A stretch of DNA of 64,000 nucleotides, from the NCBI GenBank assembly GCA_026122225.1, contig JANEZZ010003061.1, forward strand, positions 2,604,001 through 2,668,000. Reading direction: 5' to 3'. Shown here one piece after another: positions 23,234 through 35,472 of the stretch. Origin of the DNA: Heloderma charlesbogerti. Lineage: Eukaryota > Chordata > Lepidosauria > Squamata > Helodermatidae. Numbering within the stretch: position 1 is the stretch's first letter; each line of letters opens with the position of its first letter. Below the pieces are notes generated by a model. The model was not told the origin of the DNA. It ran no database searches and saw only the letters and a list, made by a program, of their open reading frames with translations. The position numbers and the translations under genes are program-made.

Positions 23234-24980
23234 CCATCCCAGCACCCACCCCATTGATGGGGAGAAGGCTTGATCATATCTCTGGGGAGAAAGGAATTCT
23301 CACCTTCTCTTCCCTTTCCTGCCCACAGCTCTCGCCCACCCGCAAGAGCTCTCTCACAGACCCCTCCAGACCTCAGTGCATGGCTGATCTCCGTTCACTC
23401 TCCAACTCAAGTAGAACCCCACAGCTTGGTATTAGAAGTAGGAGATGGGAGCGTCTTAGCTTTGCATGACGTCCACAAACTTTTCTTTCTTCCCGGTTAA
23501 ACTTAGTCTGCCTGCAACTGGCTCCCTGCTACTTTTGATAACTGCTGCTGCTTTTGCATTGCTCGGTGATAAAGCTTCAGCGCGGTAGGGACAGCGTCTA
23601 TTCACTGTTCAGGTTCTTTCTCTGGCATCTTTCTCTGGCATCAGCTTAAACGTGGGTGAACTTTCCTGTGGCTTCACAGACAAGTTCACTTATTGCGCCT
23701 TTCTTTTGTTTATTCACAAATTGTTTTAAAGTTGTCAGATGATTGCAGTGCCTGTAGATTTTCCTGCTTTTGCATACTTAGGGGGTGAAGTGGAAATTCT
23801 AATCTGAATTAGTGTTTGTGCGCATTAATTGGATATTAGTGGTCAACATTGTTCGGAATTAATGAGAATGGAGTATAAGGATGTGATTTTGCATATGTGG
23901 TAGCTGATTTTGTGTGCACAGGGTCTGTACAAAACTTCCATTCTCATGTCCATCTCCCTTGAGAAAAGGCTGAAACAGGGCTTGTTTCGTAGGAAAAAAA
24001 TGCTGGTTCAAAATGGATACACTGAAAAGTGCCTGAGAAGTGTCAAGAGGAGCATCACACTTTTCTTTTTAAAAAGGGGGAGGTATTCAGCCTTCTGGCA
24101 CAAAGCACCAATAGGACACTCCTGTTTCTCTTCCTTGGCAACACTGGCCATTTCTAAAAAAAACACAACAACATGTTGACAGATCATGTATTTAATGAAG
24201 TAGCACTGTTGGGAGTTGGCTAGGAAGGAAGGCATCATATAAAGGTTCAAATCAGTTTTGCATTTCCTACACCTGTCATTTGAATTTAGGTGATCAGATG
24301 CAAAGGAATATAGGGTTCCGGTACCTTTAATAGTTGTATAGAAGGGGGACTTGCAATGGTTGTGACAATCCAATTGCCTGCACTGGATTTAGAATGTACA
24401 CAAGTGGATCTTCAACTAAATGTTACAGCATGGAGTGCTCCTGTTCAAGATTCCAGCTAGCCAGCCTCTTCCAGGCTATTCCATCCCCACCCTTTCTTTT
24501 TTTCCCTCCCAAACAGCCTCTTCTTCTAATACCGATTCAAGTTTTCCCATGCTTGTATGAAAATAGCCAAAACCACACAACCCATACACAAGAGAAAAGA
24601 ATCTGCAGACTCAGAATTGAAACCATGAGGTTTGCAGGGGTATGAAAAATCTTAAGAAAACCCCCAAGTATGGGGAAGCCAAACAGTCCACGATAACTAA
24701 GTGGAACAGAATGTGGGCAGATTGAGAGGAAAAAACCTGACAACTGGGTGGGAGGGGAAATGGAATGGAGTGGCTGGACAAGGATGAGGAAAGAGAGACA
24801 CATAGAGATAAAAGAGTTAGACAGAACCATCTCATTGTCTAAGTAGGTTATTTCCTGGTTCACACTGAGAAGCTGTTTTTAACTATCAAAGATAAAGGGA
24901 GAAATCAAAAGGTTTTTATGTAGCCAGGATTGGGCACAAATTAATCTACCCACCCATCTGCTCCCACAAATAGAGGCCAG
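23234..24980. other. Intergenic, no gene recognised
   Basis: Short ORFs only, none with a recognisable domain. A repeat fragment around 24230-24365 includes GGTACCTTTAATAGTTGTATAGAAGG, which resembles a common squamate MITE. Confidence 0.5.
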
Positions 24981-24984
24981 TGAG

Positions 24985-25130
24985 GACTGAGCATGCTCAG
25001 TGGCACAGAATGCCATCAAACATTTGGAGGCAAAACAGGAAAAGTGTGTGTGTGGGGGGGGTAATGGAGTAGCTAGAACCCTGGACAGAAGCACCCTATG
25101 CTGCAACATTTTGTTGTAGGAGCCCACTTG
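24985..25130. repeat. Interspersed repeat shared with 54385-54560
   Basis: GAGCATGCTCAGTGGCACAGAA and GCTGCAACATTTTGTTG occur in the same order and spacing in both places. The class is unknown. Confidence 0.55.
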
Positions 25131-25579
25131 TTTTTATTCATTTATTACAAAAATGTTATCACAAAACAAGTGCCCACTGAGTTTGCACAGCCCCAATGAG
25201 CTGTTTTGGTTTCCTTGCCTCCCCACCCCCACCCCAACTTTTTAAAAAAAGAAACATCTTTTGTATATCTGCAAGCGTAGAGGTTTTCTCTAAGCCTGTT
25301 CATACCTGTCTCTTGTGTATGAATGGTGTAATTTGGTTCTATAGGGATCCACACTCAGTTAATGAGTTCACTGTTAGTATAAAGGATTTGATTTTAAAAT
25401 GGCTATATTCCTTTTTCTTTCCCATGATAATAGTATTCTCGCGCATGCACAAACAGTGGAGGAGGATATCATGTATCAAATGGTCTTAAGTAGGGGTGTG
25501 TTTTTTTCCGTTTGGAAAACTGGGGGAAACTATGTACTTCAGTTTATAATGCAAAACAATTAATTGACCAAAGACTATG

Positions 25580-25636
25580 TACATTTATTTATTTGTGATA
25601 TTTATATACTGCTAATATAATAAAACTCCTAAGCGG

Positions 25637-25679
<43 letters not shown>

Positions 25680-25930
25680 TAAAATATAGTATTGAAAGCA
25701 GTTCCAGTTGCAATAAGAGTAATACAAGGAGCAGGAGGGCAAAGTAGCATGATTAATTTAATTACAAGACGGGGAAAGCAAATGCATTTTCAGGAGGCAT
25801 TTGAAAGAATCTGTGCCCGCCTGTGGGTGTATTGGGTAGCCACTTCCATGCAATTTTTCATTTTGCCTCCTAAAGCTCCCAGTATTTGCATCAAGGGAAG
25901 GATGGGAAAGTCAAGTCTCACTTAGAAATG
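25580..25930 (-). mobile_element. L2-clade LINE fragment with (TA)n
   Basis: The TTTATTTGTGATATTTATATACTGC beginning and the AAATGCATTTTCAGGAGGCATTTG text match the L2-like fragments elsewhere in the window. A (TA)n run lies at about 25638-25673. Confidence 0.45.
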
Positions 25931-27130
25931 CTTCACAAACCTTCGTAGACGAAAATGTTCACGCTGCATATTTAGTAATTCCCATTAATTGTTTGTATGG
26001 ATGTAAGATAAGAACTTCTAAAGGAAAGGTTACAGCTTGCTACTCTTACCTCATTTAAACCAAAAATTTCTTCTGGAGCAGTAATTTTTTTTAAAAAAAA
26101 ATTATAAAGACTTATATTTAAAATTTAAATACAAGCACTGTCATGGTTGCATGTGACAATGAACCCAGTAACCATACACAGATGTTCTCAGGAGATAAAG
26201 TTATTATTTAACTAAAGATTGAAAGCATTATGGTAATTTAGATTTATTTTTAGACAATGAACTTTTGTAGATGGAAAAAAAATTAAGCCGTTGCTAATAT
26301 TCAGAATATTTCAGCAAGAATCTGTTTATTTTTAGCTTCTTCCTAATGCTTCATGAGTAATCATGATAGACTGGTTTTATGTGCATGCTTGTTCTGCTCC
26401 TAGTTCCTACGTGTTTGCACTTAATTTTACTTTAAATAAGTACAGGCATACATATTTTAGTGTACTATACTAGGCTATGACTTCACTGATTTTGATTTTT
26501 TCCCCCATGTGTATGAAGGATACAGTTTTGGGTGGTTTTAGTTTTTAGTACAGTTGCCAAAGGCTCTGATTAATGCTGCGTGTAAGAAAAGTATTGTTAA
26601 AGGTTTACCCTGTCTGATTACTGTCAGTGGGTCTATTGCTATGGTTTTGCCTGAAAGTGATGTATGCTTATGATTCCTGATTACAGCCCAGTATTTGACA
26701 ACAGAATGTTAATGTTCCATAATGCCTGTGGACACTACCCTGTGTGGGAAATTCATCTGCAAGGTTGGGGTATGAGATGCGTGCCTAACAGGCTATGCAT
26801 GAGAAACAGCAGGTTGACAACGCTGAATCTAGAGAAACAGGGAGGGAGGGAGGGAGGGAGGGAGGGAGGGTTGTAAGTTGACTGAAATGAAATCCTTTGG
26901 AGCACAGGATCTCTGTTTTGCTGTGGGTCTGATATGGGATAGTGGGTCTGCTTCCATTTATGCTCTTCTGTTATGTTTATATAAATGAAGCAAATATTGT
27001 AAAGACGCCATATGTCTCCAGTACAATTTCATGCAAAGGAAGCTACGCACAAAGAGTAGTAGTCCTGAAAGAATTACAACAACAATTAGCAGGTGAAATT
27101 AAAGTAATCATGAATGAGAGCTTCTAGGAA
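25931..27130. other. AT-rich intergenic, no gene recognised
   Basis: No ORF with a recognisable domain. A (GGGA)n tract at about 26838-26870 could form a G-quadruplex. No clear transposon ends were seen, so part of this may be old unique sequence. Confidence 0.5.
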
Positions 27131-27638
27131 ATGAGGGCTTCCTGGAAGCGCTCATTTATAGTTTTCCTAATTTCCTTATAAAAAAATTAGCAGCCACTAA
27201 AGGTCAACACTGGTCTGGAGTACAACTGAACAGGCTATCATTCAAGGTGGCTGAGAAGATCAAAGAGGTGGATGAGTAGCTGACAGGCTTGGACTATAAA
27301 GTGCTGCAGTCAGTAGCAGGAAGTTACGATGCTTTGTCTACCCAGGAGTCTTCCAGTAGTGGAGGGGGACATTGGAAGAAAAGACCCAGGAAAGGGAAAG
27401 TTAAAGCAATAGAAATTGCACCCCATGCTGGAAGAGAGAGGCTTGGAGAGAGACTAACTGGAAGCTGCAACCAGGGGTGAGCAATAACTTACTTTAGAAT
27501 TCTTTATCCCATATGAAACTATGGAAGAAAAAGCAAAGAGGGAAAAGCTGGAAGTGTGTGAGAAAACTGCTGGAGCCATCAATGAGAAAATATTTTGGAC
27601 TCTCCTTGGGGGCATGGTTATGGAGACACTCCTGATGA

Positions 27639-28340
27639 GTGCCTACATTTCAAAATTTACTATTACACTACTGGGAAACACTACTGGCCAGATTAGCCTT
27701 TGCCACCAAACACCTAAAAAAGCCTGCCCAGTTCTGGAATAAGATTCTTTGGACTGATGAAACCAAGATTAACTTGTACCAGAATGATGGGAAGAGAAAA
27801 GTATGGAGAAGGAAAGGAACAGTTCATGATCCAAAGCATACCACATCACCTGTCAAACATGGTGGAGGCAGTGTTATGGCATAGGCATGTATGGCTGCCA
27901 ATGAAACCGGGTCACTGGTGTTTATTGATGACCTGACTGCTGATAAAAGCAGCAGGATGAATTCTGACGTGTATAGGGCTATACTTTCTGCTCAGATTCA
28001 GCTGAATGCTGCCAAACTGATAGGACGCCGCTTCATATTGCAGATGGATAATGACCCAAAACATACAGCAAAAGCTACCCAAGAGTTTCTCAAGGCAAAG
28101 AAGTGGTATATTCTTCAATGGCCAAGTCAGTCACCTGATCTCAACCCAATAGAGCATGCTTTTCACTTACTGAAGACAAGACTGAGGGCAGAAAGACCCA
28201 CAAACAAGCAGCAGCTGAAGGCAGCTGCAGTAAAGGCCTGGCAAAGCATCTCAAGGGAGGAAACGCAGCATTTGGTCATGTCCATGGGTTCCAGACTTCA
28301 GGTAGTCATTGACTGGAAAGGATTTTCATCCAGGTATTAA
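27639..28340 (+). pseudogene. Tc1-type (DD34E) transposase, C-terminal catalytic part
   Basis: A single frame of 234 codons broken only by one TAG at 27882-27884, where the family has Trp (GGGSVMA-stop-ACMAAN). The catalytic triad is visible: Asp in FWNKILWTDETK (27756-27758), Asp in FILQMDNDPKHT (28047-28049) and Glu in DLNPIEHAF (28152-28154). There are 34 residues between the second Asp and the Glu, which defines the DD34E Tc1 group. The N-terminal helix-turn-helix DNA-binding half is not recognisable in any frame upstream (27130-27640). The text after the stop (TTTGTTCCATTACTAATGAGCC) looks like a Tc1 3' flank. Terminal inverted repeats were not found. It is a dead copy; domestication is unlikely given the in-frame stop and missing DNA-binding domain. 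Confidence 0.85.
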
Positions 28341-28599
28341 AGGTGATCCTTAAGTTTGAAATGATGTTGGTTTGTTCCATTACTAATGAGCCACCAACGG
28401 TGGGTGTGTGTGTATGCCACTGGCTGTACTTCCTGCATGGTTAGTGCCCCACTTTTGTCAAACCCCTTGAATTACAGCTGAAAGTCCTGACTTCACTCCC
28501 ATCTGGGTGTGTTTCCTTTGAACTTCAATGTGGTGGTGTACAGAGGTAACTGCCAAAACAGTTATCCTTGTTCCGATATTTCTGGCCCTGACTGTACTT

Positions 28600-29625
28600 C
28601 CAGGTGGGGTGGGGTGGAGCAAATGTCATCTGACTGGCAAGGGCTGCTCAACCAATAAGAGAGGCTTCCCCACCTCCAGGCTCTCCCCCCGCTTTCTCCT
28701 TCGATAAAATCCTGAGGTTTCCTTCTGCGACTTCTCTCCTTCTTTCTCCTCCCCGCCGCCCCCAGCATTACTTCCTTCCTTAAAGCAACAATCATCACAG
28801 GAACACAGTGTTCCCCCTGCCTTGAAGCTGAGAACGATCTCCTTCTCTCTCCCCCCATCCCCTTCATTACTTATTTCCTATAATGGTTGTTTATTTAAGG
28901 AATACAGTGTTCTCGCTGCCCTGCTGCAATCAATCGAAGCTTCAACATTAAGGCTCTCTAAACACGTTATTTTGATTCATGGGAATCTCAGTGACTGGGA
29001 ATGCGCATTTCGGGAACAAACCTCATTGACCACAATGGGAGTTACTTCTCAGTAGACACACATATGTTTGTGCTAGGAAAGACAGGTAGGGGAAACAAAG
29101 GGATGGGGAACCAGCCCTCTCTCTAACCCGATGCTGCACAGGAACGAAGGTGTGAATTAGTTACTTCTGAAGGTAATAAACCAAACAATAGGGAATCACA
29201 GCTTCAGAAAAGCATTTTACAGCCATTAAGAAATCGGTGCTTTAAAATGTGCTATTTCGATTAAGGGGGAGCTCTGTAAATGCTGGTGTGCGCATTCAGG
29301 GGACAAGCCCCACTGACCACAATGGGAGTTACTTCTGAGTAAACATTAATTGGTTTGTCCTGGGAAACACAGGGACAGAAAACACCCCTTGACCGGGGTC
29401 ACGGTGAAAGGCACACCCCTGGGCAAGGCTAGCATACCTGAGGTAAATGCGGGGGTTGGGGCACACAACAACTGTACCACGGAGAACCCAGCTTAAGGAA
29501 AAGATCGGACTTTAAGCAGTCTCAGGAAATCTGATTTTTCCGTGATAAGCTCTGGGGTGGCTGCGGGATGGGCACGACATCATGTATTCCTAATGACCTC
29601 CAAATGCAGCCAACTTGGAGTAAAT
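28600..29625 (+). repeat. 1 kb modular interspersed repeat, copy A
   Basis: It aligns along its length with 49950-50985: GGCAAGGGCTGCTCAACCAATAAGA at the start, then internal modules of the type AAGCCTCATTGACCACAATGGGAG with GAGTTACTTCTGAGTAGAC, then TGGTGAAAGGCACAC, GCTAGCATACC, GGGGGTTGGGGCACACAACA, GATAAGCTCTGGGGTGGCTG and ATGTCATGTAT-like text at the end. There are no conserved ORFs and no clear terminal repeats. The class is unknown. Confidence 0.7.
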
Positions 29626-29789
29626 CTTACTTGCAGGGTTGTGCATTTGCTTGTAAGTGTATATTTATAATATGGCAAAATCTTACAAAGACATGGAACG
29701 GAGGAGAGAAAAGAAACAACAGCATCTTAAATATACATATCAGGAAGGAGAGGACGTCCATGGTTCCAAAATATACCAGTAGCCTTTGT

Positions 29790-30165
29790 TGTATGCCCTT
29801 CACGTTTTGGAGCAAAAACTTAGTGGCAAAAGCATCTGTACCTCAGATTTTCTGACTTGCAATCATGTAGGTGTCATCTATGCCATTCAATGCCCATATA
29901 ACAAAATCTTTGTTGGTTTTCATCATGAAGGCTTCTAAAAGTGATGATGGCAGAACACGCGTGCAACTTGCAGCATTACAGAATCAATCCCCCATCTATT
30001 TAAACACTTTTGGGGGAAAACAGCAGAAGTATAATACTTTTTTCTGTGCCTTTGAAATGTGCACAGTAATGAAAGATTATTCAATAGAAGGGAGATCTTT
30101 TGGATTCTTTCTTTGAAACATTTGGCTCTTATGTGCCTGAATGAAGATACAGATTTTTCTGTGCC
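29790..30165 (+). pseudogene. Second Penelope-like element, GIY-YIG end fragment
   Basis: The decayed translation reads FLTCNHVGVIYAIQCPYNKIFVG (GIY-YIG endonuclease start, coding at 29867-29917). After several stops and frame changes it reads NRREIFWILSLKHLALMCLNEDTDFS at 30083-30160, the C-terminal block typical of Penelope-like proteins. It differs from the element at 1182-3474, so it is a second lineage. The RT part upstream is not identified. Confidence 0.6.
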
Positions 30166-31545
30166 CATGTAAATTAGACCCACTTCATTTTGGGTTTGTC
30201 TTTCAGTCCAGATGTTCATGGTGCATGTTCATCTTTGCCTACTTTAAGGCTCCTGTCATTTTACATCACAATTTCTTTGGGATCACAGCCTGGCCTGGGT
30301 TGAAGAGTTTTCAATAGTTTCAGATCTGTATTTTCCTCCTTTTTAATTTTTATCCACAAGATAATTGAGAGAGGATTATTTAATTTCTTTTCCCCTTCCC
30401 CTGTATACAACATAGACTTTTGTTAGGTACGTAAGAGGTTCAGTAAATGTGGTTTTTTTTCATATTTTTATTGGTCTGGCGTTATACAAGTTGGCTACTA
30501 CTTATTTTTGCATCTTAGCTCTTTTCAGTTTACAATCTTTGAGTGTTTTCAGGTAGGTACTGGCACCTGTTTCATAGCTGAAACAGATTTTAGCAGTCTA
30601 TACACTTTTCATTTGCTGGTATTTATAAATAGCATGATCAGGAACTGAGGCATTCAGTACAGAGACTTTTCACAAAAGAAAGCAAGCTAACAAGCTGCAG
30701 ATCTTTAGAATTCACCTATCTTCCCTTTGAGATTAGTATTTTTAGTCCTTATCTGAGAAGTGTATAGTCAATACTTTATGGGGCTGGAGAACGTCCAACA
30801 TTGCTTCCGATATATGTTTTTTTTTTTTACACATAAGATCAGAACAATAAAAAAAAGTTTGAATTCTCTGTGTCTCACACCAGTTCAGTTGTTATGGGGC
30901 TTTTCAATATTTGTTCACTATTTGGAGGAAGTTTCATTTGTATTAAGGACAAATGCTGGTGTTACTACAAAAGAAGAAGGAACTTCTGCTGCCTACCATA
31001 ATATTGTACTATTGTGTGGTTTTGTAGGATCAGCAGTCAGGCTGACACTGAATTTTTGAGCCTGTGTCATTGGTGCACGTCCAGTGGGTTTGTCTTAAGT
31101 AACTTGTTTTTTCAATGTTAGATGGTTGCAGTTATTTAATACCTGAATTTTCCAGTGTTCTGTATTTCCAGTTGCGTTTTGTATTCAGAGCAAGATCTCT
31201 CAGGATTTTGGCACTAATCTTTGCATCTTGTTTTAATGGCTTTTAAGTTTCCCACGAATGTATGCTTTTTATAGTGTTGTCCTTTGTACTTTTGGTAGCA
31301 CCTGACAAAGGATGTTTTCCTCTGAAACACATAGAGGATACCATAAAGGCTACTGGTATTTTCCAGTACTGGAAACATCTTCTCCTTCCTGGTTTAAATA
31401 TTACAAAGCCACCATAAGTCTCCAGCACTCTTTCTTGCAAAGGAAACCAAATCCAGTAGTGTTGCCCTGGAACTTGTTACCACATGGGGAAGTGGAGACT
31501 GCTTAACATTATTAGGTGGAAGCACAAGTTAGAGCAAGGGTTCAT
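30166..31545. other. AT-rich intergenic, no gene recognised
   Basis: No domain-bearing ORF. Around 31300-31345 a stretch (ACCTGACAAAGGATG...CTCTGAAACACATAG) resembles the 3' untranslated part of Penelope-like elements, but I cannot link it to the coding fragment 1.1 kb upstream. Confidence 0.45.
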
Positions 31546-31547
31546 AT

Positions 31548-31697
31548 AATTCATAGAATCATAGGGTTGGAAGGGGCCTACAAGTTCATCAAGTCCAACC
31601 CCCTGCTCAATGCAGGAAGCCTGATTCCTAGGTGGTCTCCCATCCAAGTATTAACCAGGGCTGACCCTGCTTCGCTTCTGAGATCAGGTGCATCCAG
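31548..31697 (-). mobile_element. 5S rRNA-derived head joined to a CR1 3' tail
   Basis: On the minus strand the first ~68 nt (31697-31628) read as the 3' two-thirds of 5S rRNA: GATCTCAGAAGCGAAGCAGG, then GGTTAATACTTGGATGGGAG. They join GGGGGTTGGACTTGATGAAC...CCTTCCAACCC and end in the CR1 tail ATGATTCTATGA. It is a chimeric SINE-like element or a template-switch product, not a functional 5S gene because the 5' third is missing. Confidence 0.7.
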
Positions 31698-31850
31698 CCC
31701 TTTGCTCAGTTGATGATTTAAAGGTTGTTGCAAAAAATGTGGGAACAATCTGGACAAATTAACCACATTTAGATCCCACTATTTTCCATGGGTGATAATT
31801 GAACACAAGTTGGAAATTACTGAGAATTAAAAGTGCTTAGCTTTGGATAA

Positions 31851-32186
31851 GGGGCCGCAGTGGCTTAGTGGTTAAGACGCTGAACTGCAGACTGGAAGGT
31901 CGGCAGGACAGCAGTTCGAGACCCGAGTGCTGCGTGACAGAGTGAGCTCCCGTCTTCAGTCCCAGCTTCTGCCAACCTAGCAGTTCAAAAGCAAGAAATT
32001 GCAAGTAGATAAATAGGTACCGCTTCGGCAGGAAAGGTAACAGCGTTCCGTGCACCTTGGTGTTTAGTCATGCCGGCCACATGACCATGGAAGCGTCTTC
32101 GGACAGCGCTTGCTCTCCGACTTAGAAATGGAGATGAGCACCGCACCCTAGAGTCGGACACGACCGGTTGGGGGCACCTTTACCTT
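31851..32186 (+). mobile_element. Sauria-type SINE
   Basis: The tRNA-like head has an A box (GTGGCTTAGTGGTTAAGA) and a B box (GCAGTTCGAGACCC). The middle holds GCAAGAAATTGCAAGTAGATAAATAGGTACCGC, and the 3' end AGTCGGACACGACCGG...CACCTTTACCTTTT is BovB-related. The TSD TTAGCTTTGGAT lies at 31837-31848 and 32187-32198. This family is known from squamates and is the best single taxonomic marker in the window. Confidence 0.93.
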
Positions 32187-33162
32187 TTAGCTTTGGATGA
32201 CTCATGTCCTATGTTTATAGACTTATAACAAGGCAGCTTACCCATTCCGCACCTCCCAGAACCTGTGATCAAAGTCTGTCCAGTCCTGAGCTTGCAATGC
32301 GATTTGTGGAACAAAAAAATTCAAAAAATCCATACATTTGGAAAATGTGCATGAAAAATGCATGCTTTTGAAAAATGCACACAAGCATGCTTTAATCAAT
32401 GGAAGAAAATGTGTATATTTCAAAAATATTCACAACTGATGCATACGTTTGGTACACAAAAATATGTATCAATATGTATGTATATGTACATATTGTTCAA
32501 GAAGAAAAAAAACAAAGCTCTCAATCTGATATGGACACAAATTGGAACAAACTTCAAGGTGGAATTCAGGGAGCCTTGACTGGCTCAGGTTTTGCTGAAT
32601 CGCACATTCCTAGCATCAGCACACTCGTATTGACTAACTAAAATTCTGTACCAGCCAATTAAAAAAAATAACTCTGGTTTGCAGTTGCGAAAGCTGAGGG
32701 GGAACCCCTGCAGTTTTTGTTGAAGTATAAGCATTTACAGGATTGAACTCCATGGAATAGATCAATAAGAGAAGAACAAGATCGTAGTGTCTTGTTGACT
32801 TCTGTCTCCTGGGTGCAGTGACTGCAATCTTCTTTGGGGCACCGCTAGCCCCCACTGGGCTGCACTAGCCACTTTCCCCCTGCCCCCATTCGGGGTTAGC
32901 CCAGAATCTGGCCATACCCATGGGCCTTTTCCAGATAGTACAGTTCCCAGCACAGCCTAGAGGTAGGTAGCTGTTGCAGCAATGACAAGCTGAAGAGCAA
33001 GCCCCATAAGTTACAGCACATGCACAAACAACCAAGAGTGGTGCAAAGAGCCCCTTATCAGGACATTTTCATCCTGCCGAGAGAAAAGTGGCATTAGCAT
33101 GGCATAGTCATAGAGTAACTGATAATAACAGCATCAGAGCTTGTCAAGGCAATGCTACAGAG

Positions 33163-33299
33163 CAGGGTGGGGAACCTGGGGCCCTCCAGATGATGTTAGA
33201 CTACAAGCCCTATCATCCTTGACCACTGGCCATGCTGTCTGGGGCTGATGGGATTTGGTATTCAAGAGCAACTGGAAGACCACAGGCTCTCCACCCTTG
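33163..33299. mobile_element. hAT-type palindromic MITE (CAGGGTGGGG)
   Basis: CAGGGTGGGGAACCTGGGGC...CTCTCCACCCTTG, TSD CTACAGAG/CTGTAGAG (6 of 8). It is the same family as 20913-21039. Confidence 0.75.
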
Positions 33300-33307
33300 C
33301 TGTAGAG

Positions 33308-35470
33308 TTTCCTGCTCTAACAGCAATTTTTTAAAAAATAATTCTTGATATTTATCTAGTTTAATGGAAGCAGTTGTAGTATGTAAAGTGGGGGTTCTCA
33401 ATTCAGGCAACTAGAGAGAGAGAGAGAGAACATTTGCTTTAATACAAAACACTGCCTTCAATGAGGGAATGTTACAGTTTTAGTGTTGAATTGTGTAATA
33501 CATTTAATAAGATCACTTTATTATTGCGTGTAAGGACTGTCTTTATTTTAACCTTTGTGCAGTGCTTGGCAATATAAATGAGTGCTGTATGAACTAACAA
33601 CAACAACTACAATAATGTTGAAAATGCAGTATAGAGGTAGCCAACGTGTATATGAAATTCTTCCAAGAAAAACATTTTGGAGAAATGCTTGTGTCAGCTT
33701 ATCTACAAATTACTTTCTCCAGACTAATTGATGAGGTTACGCAGCAAGAGACAGCTGCAAGAAAAATCCATACCTAAGCATGAACCACTATGAACAATAA
33801 CATTTTGTTCTTGCGGAGTATAGCTGACAATGATAGTGGTGCTTTCTACAGACAAATTCTGTAGATTCTGTAGATTCAGTTACAAAAGAAGAAGCCCACT
33901 TTAAATTACAGCAACCTATTTGTCTGATTTATTAATGGTTATGACTCCATCTCATTTTCACAGTATAAGTAATTTCATATTTTAGAGAGTTACAATAATT
34001 AAATTGGAGGAAAATAAGAAAATCTCCCCAGCTTGGGAAGTCTAAAGTTCAGATGTCCTCTAAACAAACCTGCAGATTTGTAGTGCAGCTGGTTGACAGA
34101 AGGTCTACATTTCCTGAAGCTTTTCATGAAAATGTATGATGCAACAACCTTGCTGAAGATCTATGTCTGGTCTGTGCAGGGGTGGGAGATTGACTGGAAA
34201 ACCGCAAGTTCCACAGAAGAAAGATGGGATATAAATGAAGTAAATACACATACCAGTTGAAACAGACAAGAATATGGGCCACTTCAGACAAGCATACCAT
34301 CTATATGTGATGAGGGACTGCTCACAGCTGCCCACCCTTTGCAAGTGCCTATCTTTCTTTCAGGCCCTCTGGGCATCCATGCACAGGCACCTTCTTTGAA
34401 CAGTGCCTGTGCATGAAGGATAAAAGCCATGCTGGCCCAAATCATGCAGTCGATTTCCCGATTTTTTGTGCCTATGCATGTTCTGTTTTTCATGTGTACG
34501 CTCCATGCAAGCAAGATGCTCACAAGTGGACTTCCCATACATTCAGTGTGGGACGGGCAGATGTAGTGGGAGCAAGGAGCAAGTGCAATCCTGCTAGTCC
34601 ACCACACATAGCCTATAAGTTCAACAGAACCAGCGTTCTGAGGCCTGAAGAAAGAGTGAAGGTGCACAATGAATGTAAAATGTAAGGTGCAGGCCTAAGG
34701 TTCAGAATTGGCCTTTGAGTTTCGGAAGTGTCAGTCTGGCCTTAGGCACGGTCAGAGTGAAAACTCTTGTATTCGGAAGGCTCGCTCCCCAGCCTTGTAG
34801 CTTTGCCCTCGGAGTAGGTCCGACATCCAAAGGGCAAACACAGAGGGGCCTAAAAGGGTGCATGCTGTGGGCAGAGCAGGTGCGTGACACCACTATGCAG
34901 CATCCTGAGCCACCTTGGCTCAAAGACGTGCCCCCCCCCACTCCCAAGGGTTCAAAGTTAGTCACTCCCAGAAGCAGACATAATTATTACAATGTCATTC
35001 AAGGCAATGTGTGGAAACGCCACCGGGAAAAAGGACTACCCACCGTGCCCGTGTCCAAGCAACAGTGATTTGGATACCTTGGAACACTGTGCCCAGTTGC
35101 AACAAGGTGCCCGCCATCAACCATGTAAGCCACCCAAATGCATCCCAAGAACTCACAACTGAAACAGGCTATGTGATCGGGGCCTCATTTCACCTCCACA
35201 AGGACAGCCATACTTTGCACTCACTGGGGGCAAGTATTGCACACAGGCCCAGCAAAGGGAGGAGGAGGGGACTTTGTACTTCACAGCTACACACCCACAT
35301 ATGCAGGTGCCCAAGAAAAGCTCCCATAAATGCACCGGCAGTGCACGCCAACTGTGGCAGGAGCATGTAGCTGAGGGACTGGGAGACCCTTTCTAAGCCC
35401 ACTGGCAGCCCTGAGTGCGCTGCAGCAGGACAGGCGATCCCCTAGGGGCTGCACTAGCAGCAGCAGCCCC
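33308..35470. other. Intergenic, no gene recognised
   Basis: A (GA)n run lies at 33412-33430. The segment from 34260 to 35460 is GC-richer with several overlapping ORFs of 60-130 codons on both strands. None has a recognisable domain, and I read them as chance ORFs in a repeat of unknown class. Confidence 0.4.
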
Positions 35471-35472
35471 CA

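Noticed and set aside
26838..26870. G-quadruplex regulatory element
   Set aside because: A plain (GGGA)n microsatellite with no gene nearby; structure possible but no support for function.
27289..27480. 63-codon ORF with a basic stretch upstream of the Tc1 catalytic part
   Set aside because: Considered as the missing DNA-binding domain, but no helix-turn-helix motif of the Tc1 family can be read and the frame is broken before the transposase.
31628..31697. 5S rRNA gene
   Set aside because: Only the 3' two-thirds are present, with substitutions, fused to a CR1 tail; no T-run terminator in the right place.
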